DNA of 57,079 nt from positions 1 to 57,079 of IMG/VR virus record IMGVR_UViG_3300046007_011426; one strand, given 5' to 3'. The position numbers were made by a program, and so were the translations under genes. Positions 24,344-33,700 of the stretch are shown piece by piece. Each line of letters begins with the position of its first letter. The stretch's first letter is position 1. This DNA is from a virus. Below the pieces are notes generated by a model. The model searched no databases. It had not been told where the DNA came from and worked only from the letters and a program-made list of their open reading frames with translations.

Positions 24344-27300
24344 ATGGCTCTTAGTCGGTTATCAAATTTCCTCAGGTCTTCACGCGGGAAGATTTTACAC
24401 GTTAATCCTGAGAATCTAGATGCATCTGATTCTATAATTAACTCAGGTGACACTCCATTTACGCCATTTAAAACACTAAACAGGGCCTTAATTGAAGCGT
24501 CCAGGTATTCTTATCAGGTAGGATTAAATAATGACCGCTTCAATTTCTGCACAATCCTTCTTTATTCTGGAACCCATTATGTAGATAATCGTCCTGGACT
24601 TGTTATCGAAGACGACGGGACTTCTTATGTAAGAAACGGAGCCCAGACGTCATTAACCCAGTTTGACCTAACAACAGTAATGGATCTATCAGATCCAGAG
24701 AATAAGCTATATCTTCTAAACTCGGTTTATGGTGGTCTTATTGTTCCTCGTGGTACATCGATTATTGCTAATGACCTAAGAAAAACAGAAGTCATCCCTC
24801 TTTATGTTCCAGATTCAAGAAACGCGAATATCGAAAGATCCGCTATTTTCAGAACCACCGGGGCATCATTTTTCTATGGCTTTACTGTAACCGATGCTGA
24901 TCCAACCGGCTTTTGTTATAAAAATTATAATAAACAAAAATTTGTTCCGAATTTCTCTCACCATAAACTAACCGCATTTGAGTATGTTGATGGCGTAAAT
25001 CCAGTAAAAATTAATGATACTTTCCTAGACGTTAATACGACCAGAACAGATCTCCAGCAATATTACGAGAAGATTTCTATTGTTTATGGAGCAAGTTCAG
25101 GCAAAGAAATTGATTCGGTAAGCTATATTGGAGGGGTATCTGTCGATATTCAGCCGGTTATTGATGAATATCGAATTGTTGGTCCTAGAGGTGAACAAGT
25201 CGGGATCAGTAGCATTCGCTCTGGTAATGGGGTAACACCAACCGAAGTCATCACAGTAACTTTAGATAGTCCGGTTAAAGGAATTTCTGTTGATACTGCG
25301 ATCCAAGTATCTGGAGTCTTTGAAGGTTTTGACGGTCAATTTGTTGTTTCTGCAATTCCTTCTGAAAATCAGATCCAATATAAAACCTCAGAGGTTCCCG
25401 TTGTTGCTCTTCCTTCTGTTTTCGGCGCAACCCTGAATATCATTTCAGATACAACCGCGTCTTCTTCTCCTTATGTAAACAAGGTTTCACTAAAATCCTC
25501 TCTTGGTCTGTGTGGTCTTCATGCAGATGGTAGTAAAGTAGAAGGATTCAAGAGCTTCGTTGTTGCAGAATTTACGGCAATCAGTCTACAGAAAGACAAT
25601 GATGCTTTTGTAATTTATGATGAAACTTCTGGTACTTACGTTGATTCAAATGTGGTTCCAGATCTTTATAAAAATACAAGAGCCAGGTATAAGCCAGATT
25701 TTGAAAATTATCATGTTAAACTTTCTAACGATGCCTTTGCCCAGCTAGTATCAGTATTTTCAATTGGTTATGCGGCCCAGATTATTGCCGAAAGTGGCGG
25801 GGACTATTCAATAACCAATTCAAACTCTAATTTTGGCGCAAAGTCCTTTATTGCATCTGGCTTTAAATCGGATGCATTTGATCAGGACGACCATGGTTTT
25901 ATTGTTGGTATTGTTCCACCAGAAAATATTTTAAACTCAACAATAAACGTCGAATTCCCCCAGATAGACGTTGGTGTGACAACAACTGCCGCAGCCGGTG
26001 CCGCAACTACAACGAGACTTTATCTTTATAATGAAAAGAGCCTAGAAAATCCACCGAAACATTTTATTAATGGTTATAAAATTGGTGCCAAAATTGATGA
26101 AAAACTGTTTATCAATTATCCATCAAACGTTTCCTCTAATGTTGTAATTCCTGGAACCACCTCATCATACGAAAAAACATCAACTGTTCAGAGACAAAAC
26201 AATAATACCCAAAATGCCATTACAAATGGAGTCATTTCCCTGACTAGTGCCCATGCTTTTTCTGCCGGAGAAAAGGTCAGGGTTTTCTCTGATAATGCCC
26301 ATTTACCCGATGGGATTGGACCAAATATTGTATATTATGTTATTGATTCAACAATCGATAATACCCTGACTTCTAGTCAAATAAAACTCGCCGCAACATT
26401 TAATAATTTTTTAAATAATGTTGCAGTTCTTCCCAATAGAAAAGGCGGGATCCTTGAGATTTCAAGTAAGGTTTACGACAAGATTCCAAATGAGCCAGGG
26501 CATCCCATCCAGTGGGATAGTAATCTAAACAACTGGTATGTCACGGTAAATTCTGTTGACAATGGAATTTATTCTACAATACGAAATACAAATCGAATTG
26601 TAACCGGAAAAACCTACATCACAAGAACCCCGGACAATAGAACCGAAGATGATAAAATCTATAAGCTGGTTTATTGTATCCCAAGAAATACAACCACTGC
26701 GGCCAGACCTCCGGTGGATGGTTTTGTTATTCAAGAAAGTGGAGATTCTTCCCTTTCTGGTTCTGAATTTTCTAGGTACTTTGGTGGGGTTGATTTAGAT
26801 TCAGATACCGAACTAAGAAATCCGAAATTTATTTCTAACGCGGCATGGGCCTCTAATGAAGTCACTTTTACAACAGAACTTGATCATAAACTAAAGGTAA
26901 ACGATCAGGTCGAAATTAATAATATTCTGCCCGTTGCATATAATGGTAGCTACACTGTAACTAGAATTCCTTCTTCAAGAAGTTTTGTCGTTACCCTGAC
27001 CTCTGATCCTGGGACCTTTGCAAATAATACAACAGTAAGAAATTCTTCACTGCCTTTTGTAAAGAGAAAGAACACTAACAATATTTTCAAAATTTATAAG
27101 TCTAAAGAACTTAAAAAATTCATTAGAAATAAACAGGATGGTCTTTATGAACTATATGTTCTGCACAGTTCAGTAAAACCAACCATTGCTCCTTTTACGG
27201 GTTATAGTTTTTCACAACCAGTTAAAAATCTATATCCAAGACTAGAAAGAGACAATTTTAATTCAGATCCACAACCCTCCCAGTGCTTTGCGGATCATAA

Positions 27301-30300
27301 TCTAATCGGAAATGTTTTTGTTGATGACAACAAAAATTCGATTACAAGAGAATCCTTTAATAAACTATCCTCTGATTTTGCGCCCGGTATTGGGATCACG
27401 GCAATTGTTTCTAATCAGGCCGGAACTGCTCATACACTTTATACGACAACTGATCATGGTCTTTCGGCCATTACATCAGTTTCTGTTGTTGGGGCCGGGG
27501 TCTCTTATATCACCGGGACTTATTATGGAGTTGGAGTAACAACTACTTCAGGCGGGAATGCAGCCTCATTCAAGGTAGTTGTTGATGTTAATGGAGAAAT
27601 TTCATCTGCTGATATAATGTCTGGTGGCAGCAATTATAAAGTAAACGACGTTTTAATTGTTTCTTCAGGTATTGCGACCACTACAGGTTTTTCTGCTGCA
27701 ACTCTTTCTGTTACTGGAATTACAACTGATACCAAAAAATCTATTTCACTTTATGGTTCTGATAATTATTCTGATACCTTCACAATACAATCAATTCCGT
27801 CTTCAAATAGAATAAATGTTACCTCCGAGGCTGCCGTTTCTGGGGCATCAACGATTATTGTAAGTGGCGATTATTTTGCAACAATTAATGGAAGAGTTCT
27901 CGATATTTCGTCTTTGACCTACAATAATGTCACCGGAATTTCTACTGTAACGACTACTGGTTCTCATGGTCTAAATGCCAATACAAAAGTAAGAATCGCC
28001 GGGTTTACCAGTAGTTTTTATAACAAAGATGTTGTTGTAACATCGGTAAACTCCTTAAACCAAATCGAGGTTTATTCTGGAATTTCCACCACGTCTCTTT
28101 CGACGGCCGGTTCTGGTAAAATTATTCCCTTGGGTGTTCAGTCTATAATAGGCAACTCAAGAGCCTCTTATTATTACTCTGGGATTACAACCACTACTGG
28201 AACCATTCTTAATCAGGGCGACCCAGACTCTACCCTTTTTGACATCACAAATGCCGCGACAACTGGTCTGGTTCAGGGTGATTATATTGAGGTGAATGGA
28301 GAAGTACTAAGAATCAAGTCACCGATTACTACTGATTTAGTAGGCGTTTATAGGGCTCAATTTGGAACGGATCGAAAGACCCATCCCGTCAATTCTGTTG
28401 TCAAAAAAATAGAAGTGATTCCTGTAGAATTAAGAAGGACTTCTATTATTCGTTCATCTGGCGGGACCTTTGAATATGTCGGATTTGGTGCGGGTAATTA
28501 CTCGACTTCTTTACCAGAAAATCAGGACAGAAATATTGAGGATGTTGAAAAACTTCTTTCCCAGGCAACTAAGTCTTCTGGTGGCGTCATTAATTATTCC
28601 GGTATGGATGAAAATGGTGATTTTTATTCTGGAAATAAAAAACTAGTTTCATCAACCGGTATTCAAAAAATTTATGATCTCCCGGCTCCTTCTGTTGCGG
28701 GTGAATCCGAATCCGAAGAACTGATTAACCTAATCGAGGCCGAACAACTTCTTGTTTCAGAATCATTAAGGGTTGATGGTGGAGAAAATAATGAAAATAT
28801 CTCAGTATTCAACAGTCCTGTTGTATTGAATAATAAACTAATTTCTTATTCAGACGAGGGCCTTGAGGCAATATCCGTATCCCTAAAAGGCGATTCTGGT
28901 CTTTCTAGAAAATACACTGTTTCTGATGTCATCCCGACTATTTCTGGTAATTATGGTGACGTTATTTTTAGGGCAACTCCTTCTGATGGTCAAAATATTG
29001 GCTGGGTATATACGACTAATGATACGTGGAGAACCTGGGGTTATGTTGGTGATCTAGGAACCCAGGTTGCATTATATTCTGGAACTGAAACTGGACCAAA
29101 TACACTTGAAGGTATCGTAGACAAGATTAAATTTGTTGGGGATCCTGATGGTTTTGGTATTGATGTTGATATTGATGTTGATGCGATTTCAGGATTTGCT
29201 ACTGTTATTCTAAGAAATCCATTAGATTCAATTAATTTCGGAACTTCTCTAGGTAGAAATACTCCTACTTTTGGTTCTAGAAGTGTTGGTTCAAGAAACG
29301 TTTATTATGAGACATTAAATTCAACAAATGTCGATTATGCTGTTGGTGTATCGACCAATACTTTATGGCATTCTGTCCCACAAAATACTAATGCGTTCTC
29401 GTTCAAATGGTTTGGCGGTGAAACTGAGATCATGTCTCTTACTGGAGACGGGCAATTATCAATTGCCGGTGGAATTATTGCGACCATAAATGGTGATGTT
29501 GAGGGTAATGCAACCACTGCAACCACGGCAACTGATCTTTCTAGATCAGTAATTGCCGGGGCTGGTCTAACTGGTGGTGGCCAATTGAATAATAATAGAA
29601 CAATAAATGTTGTTGGGGCTGCTAATGGTGGTATTCAGGTAAATGAAGATTCTATTCAGGTTGATTCTACTGTAGTAAGAACAACTGGAAATCAGACTAT
29701 TAGTGGAAGCAAAACATTTAGTAATCCTATTATAGGAAACCTCACCGGAACGGCCACAACCGCAACCACGGCAACTAATCTTTCTAGAACATTAACTGCC
29801 GGAAATGGTTTAACAGGTGGTGGTCAACTAAATGCAGATAGAACAATAAATGTTGGTGTGACCACTAATGGAGGTATTCAAGTAAATGAAGATTCTATTC
29901 AGGTTGATTCTACTGTAGTAAGAACAACTGGAAATCAGACTATTGGTGGAGTTAAAACATATACTAATGAAAATACCTTTAGTTCCAATGTAAACCTAGA
30001 AGGAACTAATAAATTAGGAGAGGGGAATTATGTAGCCAATAACAATTCCAATAATATAATTTTCAATACTACTAGATTTATTAGTAGAGAAGGTAACATT
30101 GTATTAAATAATAGCCAAATACTGAATAGAAGTTGGCTATTTGGAATTAATTCAAGTGGAAATCTAGAATTTTCTAATAACCCAACTGGATCCGAGCCAG
30201 AAAATTGGACCAGACGAGTAACTTTCGCATCAAATGGTGACTTGGTTGTTCCTGGAGTCTTTAACAATACTGGTAGTGGTTCTAATGTTGTGGTCAATGC

Positions 30301-30694
30301 AAATGGTGTTTTACAGAGACAGAGTTCTTCTATAAAATATAAAGAAGACGTAGAGGATGCTGATGTAAATATCAGTAAAAATACCGTCTATAATACAAGA
30401 CCAGTCAAATATAAATCCAAAAAGAAAGAAAATGATTTAGACTGGTCTTATTGGGGTTTTATAGCAGAAGAAGTTGCCGAAATTGATCCTAGATTAGTCA
30501 TCTGGAAAACAACCGAAACCATAAAAGATGAAGAAACTGGGGAATATATCCAACAAGATTTGGAAACAGCAGAACCAGAGAGTATCGATTATGCGAGATA
30601 CGTTGTCCACCTTGTTAACGTCATTAAAGATCATAAATGTGAAATTGATGAGCTAAAAGAGCGAATTATTAAATTAGAAAATAAAAATAACTAA
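24344..30694 (+). CDS. Giant tail-fibre protein with S74 chaperone domain
   Basis: A 2116-residue protein. The N-terminal 500 residues are beta-helix-like and probably bind the baseplate (GKILHVNPENLDASDSII, then TPFKTLNRALIEASRYSYQV). The middle is a long Gly/Thr/Ser/Asn-rich beta shaft. At about residues 1725-1870 a roughly 80-residue unit occurs twice (LSR..AGxGLTGGGQLN, then GGIQVNEDSIQVDSTVVRTT). The last about 120 residues are a peptidase S74 intramolecular chaperone: SSSIKYKEDV, WGFIAEEVAE and a C-terminal coiled coil (CEIDELKERIIKLENK). Such domains trimerise the fibre and then cut themselves off before the Ser. It is inferred to act in host adsorption. It follows a late box. Confidence 0.85.
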   Translation: MALSRLSNFLRSSRGKILHVNPENLDASDSIINSGDTPFTPFKTLNRALIEASRYSYQVGLNNDRFNFCTILLYSGTHYVDNRPGLVIEDDGTSYVRNGAQTSLTQFDLTTVMDLSDPENKLYLLNSVYGGLIVPRGTSIIANDLRKTEVIPLYVPDSRNANIERSAIFRTTGASFFYGFTVTDADPTGFCYKNYNKQKFVPNFSHHKLTAFEYVDGVNPVKINDTFLDVNTTRTDLQQYYEKISIVYGASSGKEIDSVSYIGGVSVDIQPVIDEYRIVGPRGEQVGISSIRSGNGVTPTEVITVTLDSPVKGISVDTAIQVSGVFEGFDGQFVVSAIPSENQIQYKTSEVPVVALPSVFGATLNIISDTTASSSPYVNKVSLKSSLGLCGLHADGSKVEGFKSFVVAEFTAISLQKDNDAFVIYDETSGTYVDSNVVPDLYKNTRARYKPDFENYHVKLSNDAFAQLVSVFSIGYAAQIIAESGGDYSITNSNSNFGAKSFIASGFKSDAFDQDDHGFIVGIVPPENILNSTINVEFPQIDVGVTTTAAAGAATTTRLYLYNEKSLENPPKHFINGYKIGAKIDEKLFINYPSNVSSNVVIPGTTSSYEKTSTVQRQNNNTQNAITNGVISLTSAHAFSAGEKVRVFSDNAHLPDGIGPNIVYYVIDSTIDNTLTSSQIKLAATFNNFLNNVAVLPNRKGGILEISSKVYDKIPNEPGHPIQWDSNLNNWYVTVNSVDNGIYSTIRNTNRIVTGKTYITRTPDNRTEDDKIYKLVYCIPRNTTTAARPPVDGFVIQESGDSSLSGSEFSRYFGGVDLDSDTELRNPKFISNAAWASNEVTFTTELDHKLKVNDQVEINNILPVAYNGSYTVTRIPSSRSFVVTLTSDPGTFANNTTVRNSSLPFVKRKNTNNIFKIYKSKELKKFIRNKQDGLYELYVLHSSVKPTIAPFTGYSFSQPVKNLYPRLERDNFNSDPQPSQCFADHNLIGNVFVDDNKNSITRESFNKLSSDFAPGIGITAIVSNQAGTAHTLYTTTDHGLSAITSVSVVGAGVSYITGTYYGVGVTTTSGGNAASFKVVVDVNGEISSADIMSGGSNYKVNDVLIVSSGIATTTGFSAATLSVTGITTDTKKSISLYGSDNYSDTFTIQSIPSSNRINVTSEAAVSGASTIIVSGDYFATINGRVLDISSLTYNNVTGISTVTTTGSHGLNANTKVRIAGFTSSFYNKDVVVTSVNSLNQIEVYSGISTTSLSTAGSGKIIPLGVQSIIGNSRASYYYSGITTTTGTILNQGDPDSTLFDITNAATTGLVQGDYIEVNGEVLRIKSPITTDLVGVYRAQFGTDRKTHPVNSVVKKIEVIPVELRRTSIIRSSGGTFEYVGFGAGNYSTSLPENQDRNIEDVEKLLSQATKSSGGVINYSGMDENGDFYSGNKKLVSSTGIQKIYDLPAPSVAGESESEELINLIEAEQLLVSESLRVDGGENNENISVFNSPVVLNNKLISYSDEGLEAISVSLKGDSGLSRKYTVSDVIPTISGNYGDVIFRATPSDGQNIGWVYTTNDTWRTWGYVGDLGTQVALYSGTETGPNTLEGIVDKIKFVGDPDGFGIDVDIDVDAISGFATVILRNPLDSINFGTSLGRNTPTFGSRSVGSRNVYYETLNSTNVDYAVGVSTNTLWHSVPQNTNAFSFKWFGGETEIMSLTGDGQLSIAGGIIATINGDVEGNATTATTATDLSRSVIAGAGLTGGGQLNNNRTINVVGAANGGIQVNEDSIQVDSTVVRTTGNQTISGSKTFSNPIIGNLTGTATTATTATNLSRTLTAGNGLTGGGQLNADRTINVGVTTNGGIQVNEDSIQVDSTVVRTTGNQTIGGVKTYTNENTFSSNVNLEGTNKLGEGNYVANNNSNNIIFNTTRFISREGNIVLNNSQILNRSWLFGINSSGNLEFSNNPTGSEPENWTRRVTFASNGDLVVPGVFNNTGSGSNVVVNANGVLQRQSSSIKYKEDVEDADVNISKNTVYNTRPVKYKSKKKENDLDWSYWGFIAEEVAEIDPRLVIWKTTETIKDEETGEYIQQDLETAEPESIDYARYVVHLVNVIKDHKCEIDELKERIIKLENKNN

Positions 30695-30697
30695 ATA
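30691..30697 (+). promoter_or_regulatory. Late box between the fibre genes
   Basis: CTAAATAGTAA overlaps the stop of the 2116-residue fibre gene, and the next ATG is at 30729. A purine-rich GGTGGAGAG lies between, at a usable distance for ribosome binding. Confidence 0.65.
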
Positions 30698-30728
30698 GTA
30701 AAGAAAGATCGGTGGAGAGTGAAACCGA

Positions 30729-33700
30729 ATGGGCATAAATAAAAATTTTGTCGTAAAAAATGGCCTAGAAGTTGCTGACGACTTAATTTTTGCTGATGGT
30801 ACTACTGAAAAAGTAGGTATTGGAACTACTTCACCGGAATATTCTTTAGATGTGCGGAGGGACGTTGCCTTAAGTGGCGAACTTTATGTCCCCACGGTAA
30901 ATTCTAATCTTGGAACTTTTACAGGAACTCTATCGGCGGCGTTTCCTACTTTTGTAGTAGGTATAAATACTGCTCTATACCATGTTAACGATCTACTTGA
31001 TGACGGGGCCTTTATTGGTCTACTACCAAATAACACAAGAGTAGTTAATATTGGTATTACAAGTGTTCAAATTTCTAGACCACATGGCCAATTAGTCGGA
31101 TCCGCAACGACTAGTTTTAACATAATCAGGCGAGTAACTCCTGGTGAAAATGGTCAGGTACTAGTATCCAGAGGAAAGGATCAATCTCCAATTTGGGATG
31201 ATTCTGAGCCAAAGGTAGAAGAAACCAACTCATCCCAGGTTCACTATCCAACTTTTGTAGATGGCACCGGAAGAAAGCCTCTAAAAATAACGAGTGATGA
31301 ACTATCCTTTATTCCTTCGTCCGGTAGATTTGGTTTAGGGACAACCAATCCACAGGCAAAATTAGATGTTGATGGTGATGTAAAGGTTTCAGAAGAATTA
31401 GACGTAACCGGGGCAACTACCTTAGGTTCAACATTAGATGTTGATGGATATGTAAATTTAGGTGAAGATCTTAATGTTGTTGGTGTAACCACTTTAGGAT
31501 CAACCCTGGACGTTTCTGGAGCGGTTGATTTTTCTTCTACTTTAGATGTTTCTGGAGCAGTTGACTTCAGTTCTACTTTAGACGTTGATGGTGAAACAAC
31601 TCTTGGCTCAACATTAGACGTTGATGGAGACGTAAATTTAGGTGAAGATCTTAATGTTGTTGGAATTACAACTCTAGGGTCAACCCTTGATGTAGTTGGT
31701 GCTGTTGACTTCAATTCTACATTAAATGTTGATGGGGCCGTTGATTTTAATTCGACTCTAAAAGTTGATGGAGACGTAAATTTAAATGAAGACCTTAATG
31801 TTGTTGGCATTACAACCCTAAGATCGACCCTAGACGTAATTGGAGATGTTGAATTTGATTCTAAGTTAGATGTATCCGGGGCGGTTGATTTTGATTCAAC
31901 GTTAAATGTTGATGGTAAAACAACTCTTGGCTCAACATTAGATGTTAATAGAGACGTAAATTTAGGCGAAGATCTCAATGTTGTTGGAATTACAACCCTA
32001 AGATCAACCCTAGACGTAATCGGGGTGGTTGAGTTTTCTTCGACTCTAGATGTTTCTGGTGATGTAGATTTTGGATCGGACCTAGATGTTGATGGTGATA
32101 CTACTTCTGCAAGATATTTTGGTGATGGTGTAAATCTTGTAGGCATTGTAACCAATTTAATTCCTGGAATTGGAATCGGTTTAGTACCGAATCAAACTCC
32201 TGGTAATAAAGGTCAAGTAACAATTCAGTCTTATAGACCAGTAGGGAAAACAATTTATGTTTCTCAGACTGGTAATGATAACAATACTGGACTTGCCGAA
32301 AATCATACAAAAAGAACTATTAAGGCTGCGGCTACTGCGGCCATTTTTGGTGATACAATTAAGGTATTCCCTGGGGTATATGTAGAAGAAAATCCTATTG
32401 TATTAAAAAGAACAGTTTCAGTAGAGGGTACTGAATTGAGAAACTGTGTAGTTACTCCGAAATATCCATATCTAGATCTCTTCCATGTTAATAATGGCTG
32501 TCACCTCACTGATCTAAGTTACATTGGTCCATCAATGACGGACGGGGCTGCTGTTGTGGCCCTTCAACCATTACTTGGAACCTCGGTTGATAGATTCTTT
32601 GATGCTGCAAGACTAATAAGAACGAATCTTGATTACATTGCAAATGAAACAGTCGGATTTTTAACTAGTGGCTTTAGCGGATTTGCTGGTGATCATAAAG
32701 AACAAGACGCGGCCAGATTAATAGATCTAAACCTTGATTATATTGCCGCCGAAACAGTAGGATTTTTAACCACTGCATCACCAACCGGTTATGGATTTAC
32801 TCTTTCTAGCGGGGATTATACGAATTGTAAAGAAGACGTCGTAAGTGTTTTCTCGGCAGTTTCTTATGACCTAAAGGCAAATAGTAATAAAAAATCAGTA
32901 GGAGCAGCCCTTTCTTACTTCAATAGTTCAGGTGGACTTATTCATATCACGGGTATTTCCACCCAACAGGCAACAATTGCCGCATTTGATTATGCAGTGG
33001 GAATTGCTAAATCAGTAATTAATAATGTTACCCCACCAATTTCTTATCAATCTGGTATTGGAAGTATTTCTCAGGTTATTGACCCATCCGTTATTCAGGT
33101 CGCTGGTGGATGTGTTGGTGTCGGAACAACTATTGCCCAACTAGTCGGAATTGTTACATCCGCAATTGGGGCCGGAAATACATCTGGGCTTCCTGCAATC
33201 CGATTTGGTGTGACTCTTGAAAGCCAGGATTGTGCGGATGATATTAAGGATATTTGGAAATGCATTATTCATGATATAACAAGAGGTGGTAATTCAAGAT
33301 GTGTTGATGCTGGTAAGGCCTATTATGATAAAGACTGGAATTTAATTCCACAGATTCTGAAAAACCCAGGAGAAGTTGATCAAACAGTTGCCTCGGTTGA
33401 TTATTCACTTAATGTAGCAAGAGCCGTTGTCAACAACTCAACCTGGGGTGGCTATCCAGATAGCCTGCCAATAAATGTTACTGGGGCCGTTTATGGTAAT
33501 GTAAGTGGAATTGCCACCATAACCGCAACCAATCATGGATTATCCACTAATGACGCGGTTAAAATTGTTGGTTTAGAATTTTCTTGTCCTTCAGGTCCCC
33601 AAACTATTCTGTATCCTTCCGGTGCATTTGGATATATTTTCAATGTCCTTAAAAAAGTAAATAATAATTCTTTTGAGGTTGTTGTTGGTCAATCTACTCT

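Noticed and set aside
31374-32100. Regularly spaced short repeats that could suggest a CRISPR array
   Set aside because: The units are in frame, degenerate and encode a fibre shaft. There are no unique spacers of constant length and no cas genes.
31244-32155. A 303-codon open frame on the minus strand across the fibre repeat region
   Set aside because: It is the mirror of the tandem STLDVxG repeats. The translation is a monotonous Ser/Thr/Pro pattern and it lies entirely inside a well-supported fibre gene.
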